Shown: positions 46,161-55,556 of the stretch, piece by piece
Layout: the number at the start of each line of letters is the position of its first letter
Position numbering within the stretch: position 1 is the stretch's first letter
Source of the DNA: Paraburkholderia sp. PGU19
Lineage (GTDB): Bacteria > Pseudomonadota > Gammaproteobacteria > Burkholderiales > Burkholderiaceae
DNA: 64,000 nt
Assembly (NCBI RefSeq): GCF_013426915.1
Contig: NZ_AP023181.1
Coordinates: 1,488,001-1,552,000, forward strand
Direction of reading: 5' to 3'
Notes under the pieces: generated by a model
What the model was told of the DNA's origin: nothing
Seen by the model: the letters and a program-made list of their open reading frames with translations, nothing else
The model's database searches: none
Position numbers and translations under genes: made by a program

Positions 46161-47318
46161 TCAATGCTGGCCGTAGTCGAGCGTCGCCGGATCGGTCCTC
46201 CCGAAGCTGAGATAGAAGGGATTCACCAGCCCCGTTCGCGGGTCAACGAGGGTCGAATAGCCCAGCGTAAACAGGTTGTAGCGTCTCACCTCGCCGTACT
46301 GCGGCGCGTTGCCGGGATCGGGGTCGTTCGTCACCGGCACGTAAAGCGCCCCGTCCGGCCCGAATACGAGCGATAGCGCAATGGCGCGCGGGTGGTGCCG
46401 ATCCAGATCGATGCGCTCGAAATGCTCACGGTCGAATGCGTACCAGCGATGGCCGTCCCTGTGCGTTGCATGCGGGATGATCAGGATCTTGTCTGAATCC
46501 CATCCCTCATATTTCACAGGGTCCTGGCGAAGGCTCGTCACGTAGAGATCGCCATCGCGCCCGAATGCGAGCCCTTCTGGCCGTTGCAGATCGTTCGAGT
46601 TCTTGCTGCATTCGATGGAATTGGATATCAGCACGTCCACGAAAGCGAGGCGCCGCGGATCGAATCGCACAACACCGCCGCCACATGGGTCCGGCAGGTT
46701 GCGCAACGTCACGTATAGCAGACCATCCGGTCCGAGCACGATGCCGCGCGGATGAAACTGCGGCCCGGTCGTGCCCGGATGATCGATATTCGGGTCGAGA
46801 TTCTTCACGAACTCTGCCTTGTGCCCGTCGATCCTGAACGCGAGGAGCGCGCCCGTCGGTCCGGGCGTGTCGCCGAGGTCGGCGATGAACAGAAAGCGCC
46901 CTGCTCTGCCCATGTCGACCAGCACGATGCCGCGCGGCGCATAGGGGGCGTGCTTATCGTCACGCGAGACGAGCGGCGCGATGAAATGGCCGTCGCCGGC
47001 GTCATAGCGAAAAATCTCGCCGTTGAAGGGCTGGCCGATATTCTGATTCGACACCAGCACTTCATTCCAGCGCTGGTCGAAGATGATGCCCGTCGGTCCG
47101 CGCAGCCCGCCGCTGCCCGGCGAGATCGATCGGTCGGGCAGATACTGACCGGTTCGTGCGTCATAGAAGCGTACGTCGTTGGCAGATGAAGCGGGATCGG
47201 TGACGGCAAGCACGTCGGAAAAGCGGCCTGTGCGCGCGTCGTCGGCCAACGCTTGCGGTGCCATGGCGACCTGCGCCGCCATCAATAGCCCAAGACCGGA
47301 TGCGAAAATATTGTTCAT
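46161..47318 (-). CDS. Secreted propeller protein (NHL/SMP-30-like)
   Basis: A 385-residue exported protein. The signal peptide is MNNIFASGLGLLMAAQVAMAPQALA, then DDARTGR. Blade-like repeats follow, for example GPTGIIFDQRWNEVLVSNQN, PRGIVLGPDGLLYVTLRNLPDP and RPEGLAFGRDGDLYVTSLRQDP, each with a G-x-D/R-G-x-L-Y-V core. This suggests a six- or seven-bladed propeller that binds a metal or a ligand in the periplasm. Two cysteines (DPCGGG and SIECSKN) may form a disulfide. It converges with the second flavoprotein gene and is not obviously part of the IclR regulon. Function unknown. Confidence 0.75.
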   Translation of the reverse strand: MNNIFASGLGLLMAAQVAMAPQALADDARTGRFSDVLAVTDPASSANDVRFYDARTGQYLPDRSISPGSGGLRGPTGIIFDQRWNEVLVSNQNIGQPFNGEIFRYDAGDGHFIAPLVSRDDKHAPYAPRGIVLVDMGRAGRFLFIADLGDTPGPTGALLAFRIDGHKAEFVKNLDPNIDHPGTTGPQFHPRGIVLGPDGLLYVTLRNLPDPCGGGVVRFDPRRLAFVDVLISNSIECSKNSNDLQRPEGLAFGRDGDLYVTSLRQDPVKYEGWDSDKILIIPHATHRDGHRWYAFDREHFERIDLDRHHPRAIALSLVFGPDGALYVPVTNDPDPGNAPQYGEVRRYNLFTLGYSTLVDPRTGLVNPFYLSFGRTDPATLDYGQH

Positions 47319-47764
47319 GGCTATTCCTCGGTATGACTAACTAATTATGAAGTCAATACATCAAGGTGTTGAAAAGACAGATAGACAGCTAACCGGCCGT
47401 AAGCGGTTATTGAATCGCACGAAACTCGCGCGAATAATTCGGGCAAAAACGCCCTCACCCGGCGTATTGACGACGGTGCAATGCGAGAAATTCAACGGGT
47501 GTGCGGCGCCGTTATATTGACTTCACGATTGGACGCAACCTTCACGACTGCATCATCAGGTTATTGTCATGGTTTTCGTGGGTTGCCGTAATCGCGCCGT
47601 AACTCTATTGATAGCGCAGATAGCTTAGGAAACAAGGGGATTTCTTCACGGTCTGCGGCCTTTTTCGGAAACACGAAAGGTCGGTGAAGTTGCGGCGATA
47701 TTATTCGCGATAGCGTAGCGTTCGACTCACCGATCTCCTGGGCGGCGTAGTGAAAGCGCGCTGC
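47319..47764. other. A/T-richer gene-free stretch
   Basis: About 445 bases with lower GC than the surroundings, upstream of the secreted propeller gene. A small dyad TAACCG-N8-CGGTTA lies near 47391-47410. No open frame with a ribosome site was found. Part is presumably the propeller gene promoter. Confidence 0.45.
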
Positions 47765-48577
47765 CTAGCGAGCGTGCGCCTCACGAAGGCACACATCGCC
47801 TTTGCGTTTGGCGATAGCGGCGCTCGCGGCAGCATAGTCTTCGGAAAACGCTCGCTGCGCGAAGCAGGGCGCCGACGACGCGAGCAGCGCATCGACCTTC
47901 GCGAACTGCTTGTCGAACACCCAGGGCCGGCGTGCGAGCGTGCGGTCGTTGAGCCAGTAGGGACTCCAGTCCCGGGTCGTCTCGATGATCTCGCGCGCGA
48001 ATTCCGGCCCGTACTCGAGCCCGCCCTCGATCACGACATCGATATACGACTCGACGAGCGGAAACCTGGCGTCTGGAACCGGAAGCCCTTCGCCCGGCGC
48101 CTTGCCTTCGGCTTTCGGCACGTAGACCCAGACAGTTCCCTGTGCCGGCAGCGGCTGCCACGATACGGCCTCGATGAGCGCGCGCGGCACCTCGACGCGC
48201 ACATATCCCTTCTCGCGCTCATCGAACGCGGACATGTCGTTGCCGGCAACGGGATAGATCACGCCGTTGATTGTCATCGGCGCCTCACCCTCGGACGGAC
48301 GCCGCAGGCCGAGTGCCGTGAAGCCGGTTCGCGCGCGGTCGTTCCAGCTACGCACATAGCCGAACGCCGCCGCAACGCGCACCGGAATCGCCGCAACCGG
48401 TTTGCCGGCCGTGTCGTTGCGCGATGGGGTGTTGATGAGTGAGCCGTAGCCGAAGATGAACTGCGTCGGCGGATCGGGAAGACGTGTTCCCCAGAAGCCG
48501 GTAGTCTGTGCGTGCGCCGCCGAGCTAACGAGCGCCAGTGCGACAACAAATCCTCGAATCCTGGCCATCGCCGACAT
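47765..48577 (-). CDS. Exported gamma-glutamylcyclotransferase-like protein
   Basis: A 270-residue protein with a signal peptide (MSAMARIRGFVVALALVSSAAHAQ). The mature part starts near FIFGYGSLINTPSR, the YGSL loop that binds the gamma-glutamyl or acidic substrate in the GGCT/AIG2 fold. Later blocks are VSWQPLPAQGTVWVYVPKAEG, FPLVESYIDVVIEGGLEYG, and a Trp-rich tail. Cytoplasmic GGCT enzymes release 5-oxoproline from glutathione-type peptides; export is unusual and suggests action on periplasmic peptides. The catalytic glutamate cannot be placed with certainty. GGAGATCTGACA precedes the ATG at 48577. Confidence 0.75.
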   Translation of the reverse strand: MSAMARIRGFVVALALVSSAAHAQTTGFWGTRLPDPPTQFIFGYGSLINTPSRNDTAGKPVAAIPVRVAAAFGYVRSWNDRARTGFTALGLRRPSEGEAPMTINGVIYPVAGNDMSAFDEREKGYVRVEVPRALIEAVSWQPLPAQGTVWVYVPKAEGKAPGEGLPVPDARFPLVESYIDVVIEGGLEYGPEFAREIIETTRDWSPYWLNDRTLARRPWVFDKQFAKVDALLASSAPCFAQRAFSEDYAAASAAIAKRKGDVCLREAHAR

Positions 48578-48677
48578 TGTCAGATCTCCGTCAACTGCGT
48601 TGACGCAGATGATCGCTCATGCCAGACCGCCCGGCAACTGCGCGCGCCGGGATGGCGCGCGCAGTCGACTAGCCATC

Positions 48678-48717
48678 AAAAAAAATGGCGCCACAGGCAT
48701 TCAGCCTGCGGCGCCAT
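48678..48717 (-). terminator. Rho-independent terminator of acnB
   Basis: On the minus strand the hairpin has outer arms ATGGCGCC and GGCGCCAT and inner arms CAGGC and GCCTG around a short loop, followed by a run of eight T. It lies just after the acnB stop and is the clearest intrinsic terminator in the window. Confidence 0.92.
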
Positions 48718-48763
48718 TGTGTGGCGCTACGACGAGAGCAACACGCCGTAGCCCGATACGCGC

Positions 48764-51349
48764 TTACATCTGCACCGTGTCGGCGACTTCCTTGAAGTCC
48801 TCGATCTGGTCGAAGTTCATGTACTGATAGATCTTGTCGCCATTGGCGTTGAGCACGCCCATGTCGGCCATGTACTCCTCTTTGCTCGGGATCTTGCCCA
48901 GGCGCGAGCAGATTGCCGCCAGTTCCGCCGAGCCGAGATACACGTTCGTGTTCTTGCCGAGGCGGTTCGGGAAGTTACGCGTCGAAGTCGACATAACCGT
49001 CGCGCCTTCGCGCACTTGTGCCTGGTTGCCCATGCACAGCGAGCAGCCAGGCATTTCAGTACGCGCGCCGGCCGTGCCGAAGACGCCATAGTGGCCTTCC
49101 TCGGTCAACTGCTTCTGGTCCATCTTGGTCGGCGGCGCCACCCACAGCTTCACGGGGATGTCGCGCTTGCCTTCCAGCAGCTTCGAAGCGGCACGGAAGT
49201 GGCCGATGTTGGTCATGCACGAGCCGATGAACACTTCGTCGATCTTGGCACCCGCCACGTCCGACAGCGTCTTCACGTCGTCGGGATCATTTGGGCAAGC
49301 CACGATCGGCTCGTGGATGTCGGCCAGGTCGATCTCGATGACGGCTGCGTACTCGGCGTCGGCATCCGGCGACAGCAGTTGCGGGTCGGCCAGCCACTGT
49401 TCCATCGCCTTGATACGGCGCTGCAGGCTGCGCGGGTCCTGGTAGCCTTCGGCAATCATCCACTTCAGCAGCGTGATGTTGCTGTTGAGGTATTCGATGA
49501 TCGGTTCCTTGTTCAGGTGGACCGAGCAACCGGCGGCCGAGCGCTCAGCAGAAGCATCCGACAGTTCGAACGCTTGCTCGACCTTCAGATCGGGCAGGCC
49601 TTCGATTTCGAGAATGCGGCCGGAGAAAATGTTCTTCTTGCCCTGCTTGGCAACCGTCAGCATGCCTTGCTTGATCGCGTACAGCGGAATGGCGTTGACG
49701 AGGTCACGCAGGGTCACGCCCGGCTGCATCTTGCCCTTGAAGCGGACCAGCACCGATTCCGGCATGTCCAGCGGCATCGTGCCCGTAGCGGCCGCAAAGG
49801 CGACCAGGCCCGAACCGGCCGGGAAGCTGATGCCGATCGGGAAGCGGGTGTGCGAGTCGCCGCCCGTGCCCACCGTGTCGGGCAACAGCATGCGGTTCAA
49901 CCACGAGTGGATCACGCCATCGCCCGGGCGCAGCGCGATGCCGCCACGGTTGCTGATGAAGTTCGGCAGCGTCTGATGGGTCTTCACGTCCACCGGCTTC
50001 GGATACGCAGCCGTGTGGCAGAACGACTGCATGACGAGATCTGCTGAGAAGCCCAGGCACGCCAGGTCTTTCAGTTCGTCGCGCGTCATTGGGCCGGTGG
50101 TGTCCTGCGAGCCGACCGAGGTCATGCGCGGTTCGCAGTACGTGCCCGGGCGGACGCCCTGGCCTTCCGGCAGGCCGCAGGCGCGGCCAACCATCTTCTG
50201 TGCCAGCGAGAAGCCCTTGCCGCTGTCGGCCGGTTGCTGCGGCAGGCGGAACAGCGTGGACGGAGCCAGGCCCAGCGCTTCACGCGCCTTCGCGGTAAGA
50301 CCGCGACCGATGATCAGCGGAATGCGGCCACCGGCGCGCACTTCGTCGAACAGCACGTCGGACTTGACCTGAAACTCGGCGATCACTTCGCCGTTCTTCA
50401 GCGCCTTGCCTTCGTAGGGACGCAGTTCGACCACGTCGCCCATTTCCATCTTCGACACGTCGAGTTCGATCGGCAGGGCGCCGGCATCTTCCATCGTGTT
50501 GTAGAAGATCGGAGCGATCTTGCTGCCAAGGCACACGCCGCCAAAACGCTTGTTCGGGATGAAGGGGATGTCTTCACCCGTGAACCACAGCACCGAGTTC
50601 GTAGCCGACTTGCGCGAGGAGCCGGTGCCGACCACGTCGCCCACGTACGCGACCAGGTGGCCCTTTTCCTTCAGCGACTCGATGAACTTGACGGGACCAC
50701 GCTTGCCGTCTTCTTCCGGCGTGATGCCGGGACGGGCGTTCTTCAGCATCGCCAGCGCGTGCAGCGGGATGTCCGGGCGGGTGGTGGCGTCCGGGGCCGG
50801 CGACAGGTCGTCGGTGTTGGTTTCGCCCGTCACCTTGAACACGGTGATGGTCAGACTTTGCGGCACTTCCGGACGGCTGGTGAACCACTCGGCGTCGGCC
50901 CAGCTTTGCATCACAGCGCGGGCGTTGGCGTTGCCCTTGTCGGCCAGTTCCTTGACGTCGTGGAACTGGTCGAACATCAGGAGGGTTTTCTTCAGCGCTT
51001 CAGCGGCGGCGGCGCCCACTTCCGCGTCGGACAGCAGCTCGATCAGCGGCTGGATGTTGTAGCCGCCCAGCATCGTGCCGAGCAGTTCGGTGGCGCGGGC
51101 GCGCGAGATCAGCGCGCAGGCGGTCTCGCCTTTGGCCACGGCGGCCAGGAAGCCCGCCTTCACGCGCGCGGCTTCGTCCACGCCTGCGGGCACGCGGTTG
51201 GTGATCAGGTCGAGCAGGGTCTGCTCTTCGCCGGCGGGCGGGTTTGTCAGCAGTTCCACCAGCTCGGCGGTCTGCTGAGCCGTCAGCGGCAGGGGAGGAA
51301 TGCCGAGCGCGGCGCGCGCGGCTACATGAGCACGAAAGTTTTCAAGCAT
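48764..51349 (-). CDS. acnB: Aconitate hydratase B / 2-methylisocitrate dehydratase
   Basis: An 861-residue [4Fe-4S] enzyme of the TCA cycle that interconverts citrate, cis-aconitate and isocitrate, close to the 865 residues of E. coli AcnB. The three cluster cysteines are in [15 protein letters not shown] and [11 protein letters not shown]. The N-terminal HEAT-like domain ([16 protein letters not shown]) and the swivelling domain [15 protein letters not shown] are present. The start at 51349 matches other AcnB proteins; the open frame continues upstream without a ribosome site. A palindrome about 118 bases upstream is a likely control site, and a strong terminator follows. Confidence 0.96.
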   Translation of the reverse strand: MLENFRAHVAARAALGIPPLPLTAQQTAELVELLTNPPAGEEQTLLDLITNRVPAGVDEAARVKAGFLAAVAKGETACALISRARATELLGTMLGGYNIQPLIELLSDAEVGAAAAEALKKTLLMFDQFHDVKELADKGNANARAVMQSWADAEWFTSRPEVPQSLTITVFKVTGETNTDDLSPAPDATTRPDIPLHALAMLKNARPGITPEEDGKRGPVKFIESLKEKGHLVAYVGDVVGTGSSRKSATNSVLWFTGEDIPFIPNKRFGGVCLGSKIAPIFYNTMEDAGALPIELDVSKMEMGDVVELRPYEGKALKNGEVIAEFQVKSDVLFDEVRAGGRIPLIIGRGLTAKAREALGLAPSTLFRLPQQPADSGKGFSLAQKMVGRACGLPEGQGVRPGTYCEPRMTSVGSQDTTGPMTRDELKDLACLGFSADLVMQSFCHTAAYPKPVDVKTHQTLPNFISNRGGIALRPGDGVIHSWLNRMLLPDTVGTGGDSHTRFPIGISFPAGSGLVAFAAATGTMPLDMPESVLVRFKGKMQPGVTLRDLVNAIPLYAIKQGMLTVAKQGKKNIFSGRILEIEGLPDLKVEQAFELSDASAERSAAGCSVHLNKEPIIEYLNSNITLLKWMIAEGYQDPRSLQRRIKAMEQWLADPQLLSPDADAEYAAVIEIDLADIHEPIVACPNDPDDVKTLSDVAGAKIDEVFIGSCMTNIGHFRAASKLLEGKRDIPVKLWVAPPTKMDQKQLTEEGHYGVFGTAGARTEMPGCSLCMGNQAQVREGATVMSTSTRNFPNRLGKNTNVYLGSAELAAICSRLGKIPSKEEYMADMGVLNANGDKIYQYMNFDQIEDFKEVADTVQM

Positions 51350-51460
51350 GGGAGACCTGCTGGTATTGCGTTTCAGGGGAGGACTTGTCAGGCACGTCGA
51401 AGCTGCTCCGGGCACTGCTTTGATCGCGATTTTAATTGCAATACCCTACGAGGTCAAATG

Positions 51461-51479
51461 TCTTATGTCTTATATAAGA
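51461..51479. promoter_or_regulatory. TCTTATATAAGA palindrome upstream of acnB
   Basis: A perfect 12-base palindrome, TCTTATATAAGA (51468-51479), is preceded by a further half-site TCTTAT seven bases earlier. ATAAGAC-type palindromes are known from GntR-family control of TCA-cycle genes in beta-proteobacteria. It lies between the acnB and LacI-family genes and is a plausible repressor site for acnB. Confidence 0.5.
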
Positions 51480-51559
51480 GTTGAGAAACAGAAACATCCA
51501 GGATTGCGGACATTCAACCGGCCGTTCCAGGAAGCGGCGCTTCGGATGCGGACGCGCTA

Positions 51560-52672
51560 TCAGGATCGCCGCGAAACCGGGCTCGGGCATGCCCCCGTCG
51601 ACTCGCGAACCTGTAATTGCGCACGCACCTCATGTCCATGCTGAACCCGCTTGCCGTCGAGTGCGTCGAGCAGGTGTTGCGCCGCAAGTCTGCCAATTTC
51701 GGCGGTGTCGACCCGCATGGTCGTGAGTGCGGGGCGCATCTCTTTCGCGATCGCGAGATCGTCGAAGCCCGTGACGGACAATTCGCCCGGAATGGCGATC
51801 CCCAGATCCTCCGCCTCACGCAGCACGCCCAACGCAATGTGGTCGTTGCCGCAGATGATCGCGGTCGGGTGCTCGCCTGCCGATTGCCAGATCGAGCGCA
51901 AGCTGCGCCGCCCGAATCCGATCGTCGATTCGCCTTCGAACATGTGCTCCGGCCTGACGGCGAGGCCGTGTCGTTCGAGCGCCGAGCGAATGCCCGCGAC
52001 GCGCGCCTGGACCCGGTCGTTGTCGCGAGTCGGCTGGACGCAGACTGCGAACGAGCGGTGGCCGAGGCCAATCAGATGTTCGGTTATTTCAACGTAAGCC
52101 GCGTGATTGTCGAAGCCGATGCAGTCGTGCGGGCTGCCCTCGCGATACGCATACGTGACGGCATAAGGCACCCGATACAGCCGCAATGCATCGAACAGTT
52201 CGGCCGGATGCGCCTCACCAACGATAGCCATCGCCTCGACGCCGCGCGCGAGCATCGCGCGCACCTGCACGATGGCCTGCGCGGGGTCGTAGTTCGAGCA
52301 GCCGAGCACGAGCGTGATGCCGCGCGCCGCGAACGCCGCCTGCATGCCGCTCACCTGCGAGGCGAACACCTGATCGTCAAGGGTCGGAATGATGATGCCG
52401 GCGATATGGCTGCGCGTCGACGCGAGCGCGCGTCCCGCCGCATTCGGAAACCAGTTGAGCGTGAGCGCGGCGTGCTCGACGCGCTCACGCACGTTGGCCG
52501 AGACTTTGTCCGGCTCGTTGTAAACGCGCGACACGGTCGCCGTCGATACCCCCGCGAGTTTCGCGACATCCGAGAGCACCGTGCGGCCTGTATTGCGGCG
52601 GGCGCGGCTCGTTGGCGTGCGGGCCTGGGCCGTGTCGGCAGCGGGCGCGGGAGAATCAGGGGAGCGAGGCAT
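51560..52672 (-). CDS. LacI-family regulator
   Basis: A 370-residue repressor. The helix-turn-helix and hinge are TVLSDVAKLAGVSTATVSRVYNEPDKVSANVRERV, after a hydrophilic 30-residue leader. The periplasmic-binding-protein-like effector domain follows (AGIIIPTLDDQVFASQVSGMQ and PTAIICGNDHIALGVLREAEDLG). The start at 52672 (MPRSPDSPAPA) is a choice; 52726 is also possible. It ends the MFS-aldolase operon on the same strand. Two identical LacI-type operators lie upstream of the MFS gene, so it probably represses its own operon until a sugar-acid ligand appears. Confidence 0.9.
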   Translation of the reverse strand: MPRSPDSPAPAADTAQARTPTSRARRNTGRTVLSDVAKLAGVSTATVSRVYNEPDKVSANVRERVEHAALTLNWFPNAAGRALASTRSHIAGIIIPTLDDQVFASQVSGMQAAFAARGITLVLGCSNYDPAQAIVQVRAMLARGVEAMAIVGEAHPAELFDALRLYRVPYAVTYAYREGSPHDCIGFDNHAAYVEITEHLIGLGHRSFAVCVQPTRDNDRVQARVAGIRSALERHGLAVRPEHMFEGESTIGFGRRSLRSIWQSAGEHPTAIICGNDHIALGVLREAEDLGIAIPGELSVTGFDDLAIAKEMRPALTTMRVDTAEIGRLAAQHLLDALDGKRVQHGHEVRAQLQVRESTGACPSPVSRRS

Positions 52673-52765
52673 CGGATCAGGCAGTGACAGTTGGACGAAG
52701 GCGGACGCGGCAAGCGCCGTCATCATACCGTCGCGGCGTTTCGCCGGGCGCGCGCACGCTTGTGC

Positions 52766-53725
52766 TCATGCGGGCGCGCCGAGCGCGGCGATGCGCGAGC
52801 GGAAATGCTCGGTGCCGGCGACGATCTTGTCGAGCACCGCATCGAGCGCCCAGAAGCGCTCGCGAACGTCGTAGTCGATCACGCGGCAGCGAATCGATTC
52901 GAACGTGCCGATGCGCTGATGGTAAATCTTCGCGAGCGCCGGATAGCCAAGCGCTTCCGAAACGGCGGCGAGAACGAGAAACGTCGACAGTTCCTCCGCG
53001 AGTGCCGGGTCCTGCGCTGCATCGTTGCGCAGCCACTTGTACAGGTCCGGGTGAAAGTTCGTGAACACGCCGTTGAAGCCTGCCGAGCCGGCCTTCATCG
53101 CGTCCCACGCGATCGCCGCGTTGGCGTTCAGGATCTTCAGCGGCGAACCCTGCGCTATCGCGACGCGCCGCTTGACGGTCTGCAGATCGCAACTCACGTC
53201 CTTCAGCATGATGAAGCGGCCCGTGTCGATGCACATCTTCAGTTCATCGTCGGAGAGAAGCCGCCGGTACGGCGCCGGGCACTCGTAGAGGCCGAGCGGA
53301 ATGTCGGACGGCAGGCGCTTGAGAAGTCGCTTGAGATTGGCCGTGAAGACCTCCGTTCCCTCGTGCTTCGGATCGAGCCGGTTCGTCACGAGCACGATGC
53401 CTTGCGCGCCCGTCGATGCCGCGACGCCGAGCTCTTCCGCCTGCGCATCGGGGTCGTCGCTGATGTGACCGGAGACCACGATGGGAATGCGGCCCGCCAC
53501 CTTCTCGACGACGAACCGGCCGAGTTCACCGCGCTCGGCGAGGCTCAGGAACTGCATCTCGCTCGACTGCGCGACGGCAAAGAGCGCGTCCGAGCCGTGC
53601 GCGATGTACCACTCGATCAGACGTTCGAGGCCGGCATAGTCGATCGCGCCGGAAGCGTCGAACGGTGTCAGCATCACGGGAACGATGCCTTCGATTGAAG
53701 TGGCGGAATGCGTGGCGCTCGTCAT
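52766..53725 (-). CDS. DHDPS/KDG-aldolase-family lyase
   Basis: A 319-residue class I aldolase of the dihydrodipicolinate synthase family. The Schiff-base lysine is Lys175 in FIMLKDVSCD and the proton-relay tyrosine is Tyr147 in LGLYECPAPYRRL. The pyruvate-binding turn is altered (AVAQSSEMQFLS replaces the GTTGE form), which argues against true DapA and for a sugar-acid aldolase or dehydratase. It is 46 bases after the MFS carrier and before a LacI regulator. The start at 53725 is set by homology; the longer frame has no ribosome site. Confidence 0.88.
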   Translation of the reverse strand: MTSATHSATSIEGIVPVMLTPFDASGAIDYAGLERLIEWYIAHGSDALFAVAQSSEMQFLSLAERGELGRFVVEKVAGRIPIVVSGHISDDPDAQAEELGVAASTGAQGIVLVTNRLDPKHEGTEVFTANLKRLLKRLPSDIPLGLYECPAPYRRLLSDDELKMCIDTGRFIMLKDVSCDLQTVKRRVAIAQGSPLKILNANAAIAWDAMKAGSAGFNGVFTNFHPDLYKWLRNDAAQDPALAEELSTFLVLAAVSEALGYPALAKIYHQRIGTFESIRCRVIDYDVRERFWALDAVLDKIVAGTEHFRSRIAALGAPA

Positions 53726-53771
53726 GGTTATCTCTCTGAATGGGTTGGATGGAGCCCTGCGTGCGATCTCG

Positions 53772-55091
53772 TCACGCCTGCGCTCGAATGGCTTCGACGT
53801 GGGCTGGCTTATCCTCGATCGGCTTGCGTACGAGCAGCACATAGCTCATCGCACCGACGAACGCGATACCTGCCGCTGTCAGCAGCGCGGGCACGAAGGA
53901 CCAGTTCTGCGCGATGTAGCCCGTCAGGATGGGAGCAAGGGCGCCGCCCAGGAATCCGCCGAAATTCTGGATCGCGCCGAGCGAGCCGACGCGGTTGGGC
54001 GGCGCGGCGGCCGTCGCCAGCGCCCAGGAACTGGCTGAAGCGGCGTTGGCCAGGAAGATCACCACCGAGATGCACGCAATCGCAATCGTATTGCTCTCGA
54101 CGAGCGCCGCCGGAATCGTGAACGCGACCATGCCAAGCATCGCGATTACCACCGCGTTGCGACGGCTCCCGACGGGATTCGTGCTGCGGCTCGTCATGAG
54201 ATCCGAGAACCACCCGGCCGTGAGCGAGCCAAGAAAGCCGCAGAAGAAGGGAATCGATGCCGCGACGCCCGTATGCATCAGGCTCATGTGGCGTTCCATC
54301 GTCAGGTAGCCCGGCAGCCACGTCAGGTACACCCAGTTGAGGTAGACCGAACCGAAAAAGCCGATCAGCATGCCCCACGTGGTGCCATGCGAAAACAGCG
54401 AACGCCACTCGGCGAAGGTGACCGACGGCGCGGGCTTGTGATCTGCCTCGTCACCTTCGAGATAACCGCACTCTTCTTCCGTCATCGTGGCCTTCGCGGG
54501 ATCGCGATACACGGCAAGCCATACGACCGCCACGATCAGGCCAACGACGCCCGTCACGATGAACGCCCAGCGCCAGTGGAAATTCACCACGAGGATTGAC
54601 AGGCAGAGCGGCGCGAGCGCTGTGCCGAGCGGGGACGCCGAGTTGAAGATGCCCGTCGGCTTGCCGCGGGCGCGCAGTGGAAACCAGTTGCTGACGACGC
54701 GCGCCGCCGACGGAAACTGTGGCGCCTCGCCGATGCCGAGCACGATCCGCGCAAGGATGAACCAGCCGAAGGTCGAGACGAAGCCGCCGGCGGCCTGCGC
54801 GAGCGACCAGACGATCAGGCCGATGCCGAGCAGCTTGCGCGGCCCGACGCGATCGACAAGACCGCCCACCGGCAACTGAAATAGCGCATAGCTCCACGAG
54901 AACGCGGAGAGCAGCAGCCCCATCTCACCCAGCGACAAGCCGAGGTCATGTCGGATCAGCGGATTGGCGACGGCGAGCGTGCCACGGTCCAGATAGTTGA
55001 CGATGCCGCTGACCATCAACAGCGTGAGCGCCACGATCTGGGCCCGGCGGATTTTCGGTGGGGCCTGCTCGTGGCCAGAGGTTGCGCTCAT
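53772..55091 (-). CDS. MFS carrier, anion:cation symporter (sugar-acid) type
   Basis: A 439-residue carrier with twelve predicted helices. VNYLDRGTLAVANPLIRHDLGLSLGEMGLLLSAFSWSYALFQLPVG is the typical N-terminal half of hexuronate/galactonate symporters, followed by DRVGPRKLLG. Helix-4 GEAPQFPSAARVVSNWFPLRARG is also diagnostic. GGAGACAACGATC precedes the ATG at 55091. It is the first gene of a LacI-controlled operon with an aldolase, so the substrate is probably a hexonate, hexarate or related acid. Confidence 0.92.
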   Translation of the reverse strand: MSATSGHEQAPPKIRRAQIVALTLLMVSGIVNYLDRGTLAVANPLIRHDLGLSLGEMGLLLSAFSWSYALFQLPVGGLVDRVGPRKLLGIGLIVWSLAQAAGGFVSTFGWFILARIVLGIGEAPQFPSAARVVSNWFPLRARGKPTGIFNSASPLGTALAPLCLSILVVNFHWRWAFIVTGVVGLIVAVVWLAVYRDPAKATMTEEECGYLEGDEADHKPAPSVTFAEWRSLFSHGTTWGMLIGFFGSVYLNWVYLTWLPGYLTMERHMSLMHTGVAASIPFFCGFLGSLTAGWFSDLMTSRSTNPVGSRRNAVVIAMLGMVAFTIPAALVESNTIAIACISVVIFLANAASASSWALATAAAPPNRVGSLGAIQNFGGFLGGALAPILTGYIAQNWSFVPALLTAAGIAFVGAMSYVLLVRKPIEDKPAHVEAIRAQA

Positions 55092-55251
55092 GATCGTTGT
55101 CTCCGCTTCATGTGTCCGATTGAGTTGCGTCGAGCCGCGCCGATACGCTGTCGGGCAGCATGGAATTGCGCGTCCACTTCGGCGCGCGTGGGATAGAGGT
55201 CTGCGCGGCACGGCGCATTGCACTGAGCGCTCGATCCGGTTTCCCATCTGA

Positions 55252-55270
55252 TGTTAGCGCTTACATTTTG
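55252..55270. promoter_or_regulatory. LacI-type operator 1
   Basis: TGTTAGCGCTTACATTTTG. The core TGTTAGCGCTTACA is a near-perfect palindrome centred on the CG step, typical of LacI-family sites. It is 161 bases upstream of the MFS start and identical to the second copy 75 bases further away. Confidence 0.8.
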
Positions 55271-55326
55271 ACGGGCCGTTTGGAGTCTTAGCCCATTCAT
55301 TCGCTAGTGATGCGCTACAAATATCG

Positions 55327-55345
55327 TGTTAGCGCTTACATTTTG
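55327..55345. promoter_or_regulatory. LacI-type operator 2
   Basis: An exact 19-base copy of operator 1 with the same orientation, 75 bases away, or about seven helical turns. Two operators in phase allow a tetramer to loop the DNA between them. Confidence 0.8.
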
Positions 55346-55556
55346 GGTCGTTCCAAGCCGCATTGCAAGCACCGGAACGGCTTTAGCGGGTTAACACCGA
55401 CCACATAATCGGCCAGGCGCCCGCATTCTGAGTTGTGCGGTTCGTGTCCGCACGTCCGAGTAACAGTTCTGTGCGATGGGCGAGCGGCAATGATCAGCCG
55501 AAATCAGCGCCCCCGCCCCGCACACGACGAGCCGAGCTCAAGGCCCGCCCGTCGAA

